Assembly (NCBI RefSeq): GCF_009192745.1
Contig: NZ_VTFV01000003.1
Location: forward strand, 496,001-560,000
Length of the DNA: 64,000 bases
Source: Arthrobacter citreus
GTDB lineage: Bacteria > Actinomycetota > Actinomycetes > Actinomycetales > Micrococcaceae
Reading direction: 5' to 3'
In this document: piece after piece, positions 7,799 through 15,796 of the stretch
How positions within the stretch are numbered: the first letter of the stretch is position 1
Layout: the number at the start of each line of letters is the position of its first letter
Made by a program: the position numbers and the translations under genes
The notes under the pieces: model-generated
Database searches by the model: none
The model's input: the letters and a program-made list of their open reading frames with translations, nothing else
Told to the model about the DNA's origin: nothing

Positions 7799-9568
7799 GT
7801 GAGCGATTCAACTGCATCAGCTGGCGCGGCTTCATCGACTGGATCTGCATCCGGACGCATAAGCCGCGCAAAGCAAAACGCAACCATTACCGTCGGCGCG
7901 CTCGCCGTTATGAACATCGTGGCCGTCGTCAGCCTCCGCGGCCTCCCGGCAGAGGCTGAATACGGCTTGAGCTCGATCTTCTACTACGTCTTCGCCGCCG
8001 TCGTTTTCCTGATTCCTGTGTCCATCGTGGCGGCGGAGCTGGCTACGGGCTGGCCGGAAACCGGAGGCGTGTTTCGCTGGGTAGGTGAAGCCTTTGGCCC
8101 CCGCTGGGCCTTCCTGGCCATGTTCATGCTCTTCATCGAAGTGACCATCTGGTTCCCCACCGTGCTCACCTTCGGCGCTGTGTCCCTTGCTTACACAGGG
8201 ACGGACACGAATATTGACGCGCAGCTGTCAGGGAACAAGGCCTTCGTCCTCGCCGTCGTGCTGGTAGTGTACTGGCTGGCCACGTTCATCGCCTTCCGCG
8301 GTGCGGCGGCATTCTCCAAAGTCGCCCAGTGGGGCGGAATTGTGGGCACCCTGATTCCGGCCGGGATCCTGATAATTCTTGGGTTCTCCTACTACTTTGC
8401 CGGCAATACGCCGCAGATCCAGATGGGATGGGGAGAGGTCATACCGGACTTCTCCAACTTCTCCAACGTTGTGCTGGCGGCCAGCATTTTCCTCTTCTAT
8501 GCCGGCATGGAGATGAACGCCATCCACGTCAAGGACGTAAAGAACCCAACGCGGAATTATCCGCTGGCAGTGCTTATCGCCGCTGCAGGGACAGTCATCA
8601 TTTTTGTCCTGGGAACCCTCGCCATTGCGTTTGTGGTGCCGCAGGCGGACATCAACCTGACCCAGAGCCTCCTGACTTCCTACAACGACATGTTCGACTG
8701 GGCCGGCATTGGCTGGGCCTCGCCGATCGTCGCGGGAATGCTGCTGATCGGGGTGCTGGCCGGGGTGGTTACCTGGGTCGCCGGCCCTTCCAGCGGCCTG
8801 CTTGCAGTGGGCAGGGCAGGGTATCTTCCCCGTTTCTGGCAGCACACCAACAAGCACGGCATGGGAACTCACATCCTGCTTTTCCAGGCATTTATGGTGA
8901 CGGCCCTGGGAGTTGTCTACGTGGTCCTGCCCTCGGTCCAGGCGGCCTACCAGATCCTGAGCCAGCTGACCGTCATCCTTTACCTGGTGATGTACCTGCT
9001 CATGTTCGCCGCGGCGATCTACCTGCGCTACAGCCAGCCGAACCGGCCCCGGCCGTACCGGGTGCCCGGCGGCGACCTCGGCATGTGGATCTTCGGCGGC
9101 GTCGGATTCCTGGGCTCGCTGATGGCCTTTGTCTTCAGCTTCATCCCGCCGGACCAGATTTCCGTTGGATCCCCGGAAACCTACGTGGGGATCCTGGTGG
9201 GCGGCGCGGTGCTGCTGATCATCCTGCCCATGGTTATCTACGCGTTCCGGAAGCCGCACTGGAAGGATCCGCAGGCCGAGTTCGTGCCGTTCACCTGGCA
9301 GCTGGAACACAAGCACCCGGGGACGGTCAATGAATCCTCGGCACCCACGGCGGAGCTGTCCGCGGAGTGGGAGGAGTCATTCGACAGCACCGCCGAAACC
9401 GGAGCTGCAGGCGGCACGGCCACCGGAACCACGGAAACAAGTACAGGCAAACATTCCGGCAAGCCGTCGCCAACCGGTGCCGGTTCCAGGGGTTCAGGAC
9501 AGAGCGGACGAACGCGGGTACACCGGCCCCACACCGGACCGGCAGCAGGCGGGAGTACAGCGGTATGA
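7799..9568 (+). CDS. gadC: Glutamate/GABA antiporter, APC superfamily
   Basis: The 589-residue membrane protein is an APC-type amino acid transporter; beside gadB and glsA it is best read as the antiporter that imports glutamate (or glutamine) and exports GABA. Twelve hydrophobic segments occupy residues ~25-500, beginning with VGALAVMNIVAVVSLRGLP, the GadC-type first helix. The tail from ~505 is hydrophilic and rich in Ser, Thr, Gly and Ala; I do not recognise the C-plug that closes E. coli GadC at neutral pH. The GTG at 7799 follows GAGGGAGG by 8 nt. A Ser/Ala/Thr-rich N-terminal stretch of ~20 residues precedes the first helix. Its stop overlaps the glutaminase start. Confidence 0.92.
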   Translation: MSDSTASAGAASSTGSASGRISRAKQNATITVGALAVMNIVAVVSLRGLPAEAEYGLSSIFYYVFAAVVFLIPVSIVAAELATGWPETGGVFRWVGEAFGPRWAFLAMFMLFIEVTIWFPTVLTFGAVSLAYTGTDTNIDAQLSGNKAFVLAVVLVVYWLATFIAFRGAAAFSKVAQWGGIVGTLIPAGILIILGFSYYFAGNTPQIQMGWGEVIPDFSNFSNVVLAASIFLFYAGMEMNAIHVKDVKNPTRNYPLAVLIAAAGTVIIFVLGTLAIAFVVPQADINLTQSLLTSYNDMFDWAGIGWASPIVAGMLLIGVLAGVVTWVAGPSSGLLAVGRAGYLPRFWQHTNKHGMGTHILLFQAFMVTALGVVYVVLPSVQAAYQILSQLTVILYLVMYLLMFAAAIYLRYSQPNRPRPYRVPGGDLGMWIFGGVGFLGSLMAFVFSFIPPDQISVGSPETYVGILVGGAVLLIILPMVIYAFRKPHWKDPQAEFVPFTWQLEHKHPGTVNESSAPTAELSAEWEESFDSTAETGAAGGTATGTTETSTGKHSGKPSPTGAGSRGSGQSGRTRVHRPHTGPAAGGSTAV

Positions 9569-10518
9569 AAATCGACAAGTCAGCCATCCAGGCTGCCGTC
9601 CAAACTGCCCACAGCGACTTCACGTCGGACCAGGGCGGACAGAACGCCAGCTACATCCCCTATCTGGCCTCGGTGGACCCGGCGCTCTTCGGCATCAGTG
9701 TGGTGACGGCCGACGGTGAGGTGTTCGAAACCGGCGACTCAAGCTTCGAGTTCGCCCTCGAATCGATCTCCAAGGTGTTCTCCATGGCCCGTGCCATGGA
9801 CGAGGTGGGGTTGCCGCAGTTCCACGAAAAGGTTGGCGCGGACCCCACCGGCGAACCGTTCAATTCTGTGATCGCGGTGGCCCTGCACGACGACAAGCCC
9901 CTCTCACCGTTGGTCAACGCCGGAGCCATGTCCACCGTTTCGCTGATTCCGGCCGGAAGCGCCGAGGAACGGTGGCAGAAGATCCTGGCTACCCAGTCCG
10001 CGTTTGCCGGAAGGGAGATCAAGCTGAGCGACGCGGTGAACGACTCAGAGCAGTCCACGAACTTCCACAACCGTGCGATCGCCTGGCTGCTGTATTCGGG
10101 CGGAACGATGTACTCGGATCCGATGGAAGCCTGTGACGTCTACACGCGCCAGTGTTCCACCCTTGTTACCGCGGTGGACCTGGCCACGATGGGCGCCACG
10201 ATCGCGGCCCGGGGAACCAACCCGCTCACGAAGAAGGCTGCGATCACCCACCCGGACATTGTTCCGCCCATGCTGGCGGAGATGACCATGGAAGGGCTGT
10301 ACACGGCTTCCGGAGACTGGGCCTACCGTGTCGGGCTCCCGGGCAAGTCCGGCGTGGGCGGGGGTGTCCTGGCCGTCATGCCGGGGGTACTGGCCATTGC
10401 GGCGTTTTCACCGCCGCTGGACCCTGCCGGCAACAGCGTCCGTGCCCGGAAGGCAGTGGCCCAGATCGCCTCGGCGCTGAACCTCAACCTGTACAACGCC
10501 TCCGACTACGCCACCTAG
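9565..10518 (+). CDS. glsA: Glutaminase
   Basis: The 317-residue serine-dependent beta-lactamase-fold glutaminase releases ammonia from glutamine, leaving glutamate. The catalytic Ser-x-x-Lys is ESISK (S67, K70), followed by the conserved NAGA (PLVNAGAM) and the GKSGVGGG motif near residue 263, all standard for GlsA/YbaS. Its ATG overlaps the stop of the antiporter (ATGA at 9565-9568), so translation is coupled. In E. coli, glutaminase YbaS neutralises acid through ammonia release and GadC carries the glutamine; placing the three genes together suggests one acid-tolerance module using both glutamine and glutamate. A strong hairpin closes the operon. Confidence 0.96.
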   Translation: MKIDKSAIQAAVQTAHSDFTSDQGGQNASYIPYLASVDPALFGISVVTADGEVFETGDSSFEFALESISKVFSMARAMDEVGLPQFHEKVGADPTGEPFNSVIAVALHDDKPLSPLVNAGAMSTVSLIPAGSAEERWQKILATQSAFAGREIKLSDAVNDSEQSTNFHNRAIAWLLYSGGTMYSDPMEACDVYTRQCSTLVTAVDLATMGATIAARGTNPLTKKAAITHPDIVPPMLAEMTMEGLYTASGDWAYRVGLPGKSGVGGGVLAVMPGVLAIAAFSPPLDPAGNSVRARKAVAQIASALNLNLYNASDYAT

Positions 10519-10540
10519 CGTCGCCGGAAACCAGAACGGG

Positions 10541-10576
10541 CTGCGGCGGGGAGATGCGAACGGGTCCCCGCCGCAG
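10541..10576 (+). terminator. Strong hairpin after glsA, between convergent genes
   Basis: CTGCGGCGGGGA at 10541-10552 pairs perfectly with TCCCCGCCGCAG at 10565-10576, giving a 12-bp stem and a 12-nt loop. No U-run follows (tctcctctc), so termination may depend on the stem alone. It lies between the convergent glsA and iclR genes. Confidence 0.75.
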
Positions 10577-10608
10577 TCTCCTCTCGCAGCCCCCGCCGGC
10601 GCCGCGGG

Positions 10609-11385
10609 CTATCCGGTAAGCCGGATGCCGTAGTCCGCCGAAATGTCTTCCGCCGCGCGCCTTAACCGCGGCAGCAGCACCTCTTCCAGACCCGCGTTCC
10701 TGCCGTATGACTGGTGCAGGGAAACGTTCGCAGCAGCAACCACCCGTCCGGCGCGGTGGACCGGCACGGCAACTCCGCTCAGGCCCTCTTCGTACTCCTC
10801 GCGGACAACGGACCAGCCCCGATCACGCACGTTCCTGATCTCCGTCAGCAGCGCTTCCCTGGAGGGTACGGTCTTGGCGGTAAAGCGCCGGACGTCCGAC
10901 CGGGCCAGCCTGTCCTGCAGGTCGGCTTCGTCGAGTGACGCCAGCAGCACCCGTCCCATAGACGTTGCCCAGGCAGGGAAGCGCGTGCCTACATGCACCG
11001 CCACGCTGACCAGCCTCGGGGACGTAATCCTGGCGACGTAGACCACATGCACATCATCCAGGATGCACACGGACGCTGTTTCCTGGAGGTCCCCGGAGAG
11101 CGACTTAAGGTGCGGCTCCGCGATGGCCGGCAAGGTGAGGCTGGAAAGAAAGGCCGAGCCAATATTCAGCACGCGCGGCGCCAGCTGAAACCGGGTGCCG
11201 TCCGTGGACAGGTATCCCAGCTCGGTGAGGGTGAGCAGGAACCGTCTCGCCGCAGCACGGCTCAGGTCCGCCTTGGCAGCAACCTCACTCACGCTTTGCA
11301 ACGGCTCTTCCTCGCTGAAGGCACCCAGCACTGTGAACGTCTTTTCAACGGATTTCACATACCAGCCACCTTGCGGACCGCCCAT
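10609..11385 (-). CDS. IclR-family regulator, PcaR/PobR subgroup, likely for shikimate genes
   Basis: The 258-residue protein has an N-terminal winged helix (residues ~10-65, with SVSEVAAKADLSRAAARRFL) and a C-terminal IclR effector domain (~80-255, with SMGRVLLASL and EEGLSGVAVPV). The AAARRFLLTL stretch is typical of the PcaR/PcaU/PobR subgroup, which respond to aromatic or hydroaromatic acids. It lies 125 bp downstream of qsuB on the same strand and is probably co-transcribed with qsuD and qsuB; the two palindromes in the qsuD/importer promoter are its likely targets. The start at 11385 has AGGGG ~10 nt upstream; a GTG nine codons later is possible. Whether it activates or represses cannot be told. 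Confidence 0.85.
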   Translation of the reverse strand: MGGPQGGWYVKSVEKTFTVLGAFSEEEPLQSVSEVAAKADLSRAAARRFLLTLTELGYLSTDGTRFQLAPRVLNIGSAFLSSLTLPAIAEPHLKSLSGDLQETASVCILDDVHVVYVARITSPRLVSVAVHVGTRFPAWATSMGRVLLASLDEADLQDRLARSDVRRFTAKTVPSREALLTEIRNVRDRGWSVVREEYEEGLSGVAVPVHRAGRVVAAANVSLHQSYGRNAGLEEVLLPRLRRAAEDISADYGIRLTG

Positions 11386-11510
11386 TGCGGATGCCCCCTG
11401 ACCTGCACTTATGCCGGGTCCGTCCCGAACGTTCTCGAACCGATCCTAGCTCACATCCCGGGCTTGCCGGAGAGCGCACCGCCCGGCAAATCAACAGGTC
11501 AGGAACCCTG

Positions 11511-13337
11511 TCAGCCGTTCGCGAGGTACTGCGCGGCCAGCCGTACCGGAGCGTTGGGCGCACCGTAGCCCTCGTAGGAGGGACGGCGTTCAACCACTTC
11601 GAAGAACACGTTCCCCACGGTGGAGGTGTAGAAGTGCAGGAACTCTCCGTCAGCGTCCCGGTCGTAGAGCAGGTTCAGGTCTTTGAGCACGGCAAGGAAC
11701 TTCGGATCGAGCCCGAATCTGGCATCGAGGTCCTCGTAGTAGTTGCCCGGCACCGGCAGGAACTGCAGGCCGCGTCCGACGGCGGTGTGTGCCAGTGTGA
11801 CGAGGTCGCTGCAGGCGAAGGCAACATGCTGTGGATAGCCGGAGCCGTCGCCGTCGAACACCATCGGGGCAATGTTCAGGGCCATCCGCACGGCGCCGTC
11901 GCTGCTACGCATCACCTGGCTGCGGACCAGGCCCATCGGACTGGGGACCTCAACGCTCGGGCGGGGGGTCAGTCCAAGCGTGGATTCGTAGAAGAGCACT
12001 GCTTCGTCAAAGTGCTGCCATGGCTGGGACAGGTTGACGTGGTCCACGGCCGTAATGGGGCCGCCGGCCGGAACAGGTGTGCCACTGCCGAACTCCCGGA
12101 TCCATCCCGGGCCCCCGGGTTCTGCCTCGCAGAGGAAGATTTCGGTGCCGTCTGGGGCAGCAACGGCTTGCAGGACTTCCTCGTTCGCCTGGCTGCGGCG
12201 CGGTACTGCGGTTGCCTTGAGCTGCAGGGCGCGTGAGGCGGCGGCGAGGGCATCCGGAACGTCCAGGCCGATGGCCGAGATGCCCGGTTCCATCCCGCGG
12301 GCATTCTGGCTGTTGATAACGACCCTGGCCCCGTTCTGGGTCCACAGTTCCACTGCCTTGCTGCGGTGCGTACCCTGGCAGGTGAAGCCGAGCTGGTACA
12401 GCAGGGTACGGATCGTCTCCGGCTCCCCCGCTTTGACTTCGGCGAAGTTAAAGCCGAGCGGCTCCCCGACGCCGGGAAGCGTGGCAAGTTCCATGGCCGT
12501 TTTGCCTGCGCCGGTTTCGCGCAGGTGGATGGAGGTCTGTTCGGCCAGCCGGATCAGTGAACGCATGGCATCGACCGCCGTGCGTTCCTCGGCTGCTTGC
12601 CGGAAGACATCGTTGAAAATCTCAAGCGAGACGGGGCCGTTGTAGCCGCTGCGGACCAGGTGGCCCATAAAAGTGACAAGGTCAAAAGCACCCTCGCCGG
12701 GAAAGACCCGGTAATGCCGGCTCCAGGACAGCACGTCCATGGACAGCTCCGGGGCATCTGCCAGCTGGACAAAGAAAATTTTCTCAGCCGGGATCTTCTC
12801 GATCGCAGCCGGGTCCCACCGGCGGGAGAGGATGTGGAAGCTGTCCAGGCAGGTACCCACGTTGGGGTGGTCCGCCAGTTCAACGATCCGCCAGGCATGT
12901 TCGAAGTCGCTGACGTACCGGCCCCAGGCCAGCGCCTCGTAGGCAAGCCGTACACCGTAGCGGGCGGCGGTTTCCCCCATCAGGCGCAGCTGTGCCGCGG
13001 CAACTTCGTCGTCGTCAACGGTGGCCGTGGCCACGTTGCTGCATACCAGCATGGTGTCGATGCCGAGGCGGTTCATGAGGCGGAACTTTGCTTCAGCGCG
13101 CCGCAGGTTGTCCGCCAGGACATCATCCGGCACGCCTTCGAAGTCCCGGAACGGCTGGTACAGATCCAGTGTGAGTCCCAGGGAAGCTGCCAGGGCACGG
13201 ATCTGTTCCGGAGTGGAAGGAGAGACCACGAGGTCCTGTTCAAAGATCTCGACGCCGTCGAAACCCGCCGCGGCACAGGCGCGGAGCTTGTCCTCCAGGG
13301 TTCCGGACAGGCAGACCGTGGCGATCGACGTACGCAT
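11511..13337 (-). CDS. qsuB: 3-Dehydroshikimate dehydratase, QsuB type (isomerase-fold plus HPPD-like fusion)
   Basis: This 608-residue enzyme converts 3-dehydroshikimate to protocatechuate. Residues 1-270 are a sugar-phosphate-isomerase TIM barrel; E134, D165, Q191 and E239 fall exactly where the metal ligands of QsuB/QuiC1 enzymes lie. Residues ~285-600 resemble 4-hydroxyphenylpyruvate dioxygenase: H433 (VDHVNLS), H504 (PQHVAF) and E580 (FFEVVER) form its iron triad, although a dioxygenase role for this half in the family is not established. The ATG has GGAAGGGAT upstream. It starts 18 bp after qsuD and continues the same operon. Protocatechuate would then enter the beta-ketoadipate pathway, whose genes are not in the window. 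Confidence 0.95.
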   Translation of the reverse strand: MRTSIATVCLSGTLEDKLRACAAAGFDGVEIFEQDLVVSPSTPEQIRALAASLGLTLDLYQPFRDFEGVPDDVLADNLRRAEAKFRLMNRLGIDTMLVCSNVATATVDDDEVAAAQLRLMGETAARYGVRLAYEALAWGRYVSDFEHAWRIVELADHPNVGTCLDSFHILSRRWDPAAIEKIPAEKIFFVQLADAPELSMDVLSWSRHYRVFPGEGAFDLVTFMGHLVRSGYNGPVSLEIFNDVFRQAAEERTAVDAMRSLIRLAEQTSIHLRETGAGKTAMELATLPGVGEPLGFNFAEVKAGEPETIRTLLYQLGFTCQGTHRSKAVELWTQNGARVVINSQNARGMEPGISAIGLDVPDALAAASRALQLKATAVPRRSQANEEVLQAVAAPDGTEIFLCEAEPGGPGWIREFGSGTPVPAGGPITAVDHVNLSQPWQHFDEAVLFYESTLGLTPRPSVEVPSPMGLVRSQVMRSSDGAVRMALNIAPMVFDGDGSGYPQHVAFACSDLVTLAHTAVGRGLQFLPVPGNYYEDLDARFGLDPKFLAVLKDLNLLYDRDADGEFLHFYTSTVGNVFFEVVERRPSYEGYGAPNAPVRLAAQYLANG

Positions 13338-13355
13338 TCAGAAATCCCTTCCGGC

Positions 13356-14228
13356 TCAGAGGCCGTTGCTGACCATGTCTAGGAAGTGTGCCCGCATACG
13401 GGCCGGGTCCGGGCGAATGCCGGTGATGAGTTCAAACGCGTCCACGGCCTGGCCCACTGCCATGTGGCCGCCGTCGAGCACCCGGCAGCCCAGCGCATCA
13501 GCTGTTTCGATGAGCTTGGTCCGGACCGGCCGGTAGATGACGTCGGCAACCCACATTTCGGGCCGCAGTAAGGCAGCGTCCACGGGCATTCCGGGATGGG
13601 AGTGCATACCCACGGGGGTTGCCTGCACAAAACCGTCAGCCGCAGCCAGTGCACCGGGGAGGTCTTCGCCGGTTCCGGCGGCGATGCTCGCATCCGGAAA
13701 AAGGACGGAGAGGGCGTGGACACGTTCCTGGACCCTGCCGGAGTCCAGGTCGATCAGTGTCAGCTGAGCGGTTCCAGCCTTGAGCAGTGCATAGGCAACG
13801 GCCGCTCCAGCGCCTCCGGCACCCAGCTGGACCACCTTGTCCAGCGCAGCGCCCGGCAGGCCCGTGGAGAGTGCACGGCCGAATCCGGAGTGGTCCGTGT
13901 TGTGTCCAATGAAACCCTTGTCCGTCACGACTACGGTGTTGACGGCGCCAAGCCGGGCAGCGTCGTCGGACACCTCGTCGAGGTGCTCCATGACCAGCTG
14001 CTTGCAGGGATGGGTGATGTTGAAGGCGTTGAAACCGAGGTCGCGGCCGTACTGCAGCAGGTCCCCCACCTCTGTTCCGCTCCGGCCGTTCACCGAAAGG
14101 TCCACCGGACGGTACAGGTACTGCAGTCCGTTTGCCCGGGCTTCACTCTCATGCATGGGAGGTGTCAGGGATGCTGTGATCCCTTCGCCAATCAGGCCGA
14201 CGAGCCAGGATTCGGTGGTGGTGCTCAA
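13356..14228 (-). CDS. qsuD: Quinate/shikimate dehydrogenase
   Basis: The 290-residue NAD(P)-dependent dehydrogenase oxidises shikimate to 3-dehydroshikimate, and possibly quinate to 3-dehydroquinate. The substrate domain has SLTPPMHE (S20, T22) and NITHPCK with catalytic K76; D112 in NTDHSGF is the other catalytic residue, and GAGGAGAAV is the nucleotide loop. The SLT in place of the biosynthetic SxS, and the NITHPCK form, fit the catabolic quinate/shikimate class rather than AroE. The TTG at 14228 has AGGGAGAA 6 nt upstream, so I prefer it to the ATG at 14312, which would lie inside the first palindrome region. It opens the qsuD-qsuB unit and faces the importer gene. Confidence 0.9.
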   Translation of the reverse strand: MSTTTESWLVGLIGEGITASLTPPMHESEARANGLQYLYRPVDLSVNGRSGTEVGDLLQYGRDLGFNAFNITHPCKQLVMEHLDEVSDDAARLGAVNTVVVTDKGFIGHNTDHSGFGRALSTGLPGAALDKVVQLGAGGAGAAVAYALLKAGTAQLTLIDLDSGRVQERVHALSVLFPDASIAAGTGEDLPGALAAADGFVQATPVGMHSHPGMPVDAALLRPEMWVADVIYRPVRTKLIETADALGCRVLDGGHMAVGQAVDAFELITGIRPDPARMRAHFLDMVSNGL

Positions 14229-14296
14229 GTGGTTCTCCCTTCGGCGCCCGGGACGGGCTAGGCCCACGGTACCGGCCTGTTCATAAAATGCACAAC

Positions 14297-14313
14297 TGTG
14301 CGCCATTCGCACA
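14297..14313. promoter_or_regulatory. 17-bp palindrome TGTGCG-N5-CGCACA, proximal to qsuD
   Basis: The perfect dyad TGTGCG-ccatt-CGCACA lies 69 bp upstream of the qsuD TTG. Arm length and 5-bp spacer match the palindromes bound by PcaU/PobR-type IclR regulators (GTTCGATAATCGCAC class). An identical pair of arms recurs at 14372, so this is very probably the operator of the adjacent IclR regulator. Confidence 0.72.
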
Positions 14314-14371
14314 CATGTGTTGCATCTGACTATGGCGCGGGTTACATTGTGGTGTTCGCATGAAGCACTGC

Positions 14372-14388
14372 TGTGCGTTTACCGCACA
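14372..14388. promoter_or_regulatory. 17-bp palindrome TGTGCG-N5-CGCACA, proximal to importer
   Basis: The second copy, TGTGCG-tttac-CGCACA, ends 20 nt before the importer ATG, directly upstream of its TTGGAGG ribosome site. The centres of the two copies are 75 bp apart, about seven helical turns, which would let two bound dimers lie on the same DNA face. This position beside the start suggests repression of the importer or a promoter placed upstream of it. Confidence 0.72.
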
Positions 14389-14408
14389 CCATCCCTTGGA
14401 GGCCCCAT

Positions 14409-15722
14409 ATGAGCGCTGCACCGACGCAGTCCGCCCAAGCCACCGCCAAGACCCCGAAGAAGGCCGCCGCGGCGAGCTTCATGGGCAGCGCGGTCGAGTA
14501 CTACGACTTCTTTATCTTCGGCACGGCCGCATCGCTGATCTTCCCGCATGTCTTCTTCCCGGATGCCGATGCCCAGGCGAGCATCATGTCCCTGGCAACC
14601 TTCGGCTTCGCCTACATTGCCCGCCCGGTCGGAGCAGTTATCCTGGGCCATTTCGGTGACCGCGTAGGCCGCCAGAAGATCCTCATGTTCACCCTGGTCC
14701 TGATGGGTGCCTCCACCTTCCTGATTGGCTGCCTGCCGGACTTCAACACCATCGGCTGGTGGGCTCCCACCCTGCTGGTGCTGTGCCGCCTTGCCCAGGG
14801 CCTCTCCGCCGCAGGCGAGCAGGCGGGCGCCAGCTCCATGACCCTTGAGCACGCCCCCGACGGCCGCCGCGCCTTCTTCACTTCCTGGACGCTGACCGGC
14901 ACCCAGGGCGGCCAGATCCTCGCCGCGATGGTCTTCATCCCCGTCATGGCCCTGCCCGATGACATCAAGTACGGCATTGGCTGGCGAATCCCGTTCTGGC
15001 TCAGCGCCGTCGTTGTTGTGGTCACCTACTTCATCCGCCGCACGCTGCACGAAACCCCAACCTTCCAGGAAGCCAAGGCGAACAACCAGATCGCCAGGCT
15101 CCCGGTGGGCGACCTGCTCAAGAACCACTGGCGCGACGTCCTGCGCGTCATCTGCTGCGCCTTCATTGCCGCCGTTTCCACCGTGTACGGCACGCTGGCG
15201 ATCAAGTACGGCACCGAAGTGGGCAACGTGGACGCCGCCATCACCCTGTGGCTGGTTGTGGCCGGCAACATCGCCGCCCTGTTCACCCAGCCCCTGTTCG
15301 GCATGGCTGCTGACCGCTTCGGCCGCAAGCCGGTATTCATCTACGGTGCGCTCTCCAGCGCGGCAGTGATGCCGTTCTACCTGCTGTCCATGGAATCCGG
15401 GAACTCGCTGCTGCAGTTTGCGCTCTCCGTAGTTGTCTTCGGCTGTGGCTACGCTGCCGCGAACGCAGTATGGCCGTCCTTCTACGCTGAGATGTTCAGT
15501 GCCCGGGTCCGCTTCTCCGGCCTGGCAATCGGCACCCAGCTGGGCTTCCTGATGGCGGGCTTCGCGCCGTCCATCGTTGCCGCACTCGGCGGACTGGAGC
15601 CCGGCGGCTGGGTAGTAATCAGCTGGTTCACCGCTGCGATCGCCGGTATCGCCTCGATCTCCGCACTCACCGCAAAGGAATCCTTCCGCATCCCCACGGC
15701 TGAACTTGGCCTGAAGAAGTAG
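14409..15722 (+). CDS. MHS-family MFS importer, likely for shikimate
   Basis: The 437-residue transporter is a twelve-helix member of the metabolite:H+ symporter (MHS) branch of the MFS, which includes ShiA, KgtP and PcaT. Visible landmarks are GSAVEYYDFFIFGTA in helix 1, GHFGDRVGRQK after helix 2, RLAQGLSAAGEQAGA in helix 4 and the repeat motif ADRFGRKP in the second half. Its place opposite qsuD/qsuB suggests uptake of shikimate or quinate. The ATG at 14409 has TTGGAGG 7 nt upstream; a frame open to 14373 runs through the operator. It is followed by a terminator shared with the convergent UbiB-like gene. Confidence 0.88.
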   Translation: MSAAPTQSAQATAKTPKKAAAASFMGSAVEYYDFFIFGTAASLIFPHVFFPDADAQASIMSLATFGFAYIARPVGAVILGHFGDRVGRQKILMFTLVLMGASTFLIGCLPDFNTIGWWAPTLLVLCRLAQGLSAAGEQAGASSMTLEHAPDGRRAFFTSWTLTGTQGGQILAAMVFIPVMALPDDIKYGIGWRIPFWLSAVVVVVTYFIRRTLHETPTFQEAKANNQIARLPVGDLLKNHWRDVLRVICCAFIAAVSTVYGTLAIKYGTEVGNVDAAITLWLVVAGNIAALFTQPLFGMAADRFGRKPVFIYGALSSAAVMPFYLLSMESGNSLLQFALSVVVFGCGYAAANAVWPSFYAEMFSARVRFSGLAIGTQLGFLMAGFAPSIVAALGGLEPGGWVVISWFTAAIAGIASISALTAKESFRIPTAELGLKK

Positions 15723-15735
15723 CTCCTGCACCGTA

Positions 15736-15771
15736 ACGGCCGGCACCGCGCACAGGCGCGGCGCCGGCCGT
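15736..15771. terminator. Bidirectional hairpin between importer and UbiB-like gene
   Basis: ACGGCCGGC at 15736-15744 pairs with GCCGGCCGT at 15763-15771; an inner GCGC/GCGC pair can extend the stem. It lies in the 74-bp gap between convergent stops and has no long U-run on the plus side. Confidence 0.65.
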
Positions 15772-15796
15772 CGTCGTTAAGCCCTGCAGAGTAAAG

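Noticed and set aside
8228-9316. 362-codon frame antisense to the GadC-type antiporter
   Set aside because: Rich in His/Asp/Gln without hydrophobic periodicity or motifs; a shadow of the membrane protein gene.
13356-14228. Biosynthetic shikimate dehydrogenase AroE
   Set aside because: NITHPCK, NTDHSGF and SLTPPMHE, the QsuB neighbour and the importer point to the catabolic enzyme.
14379-15746. 455-codon open frame antisense to the MHS importer
   Set aside because: The composition is Gly/Glu/His/Arg-rich without recognisable motifs, and it is the usual open antisense frame of a GC-rich gene.
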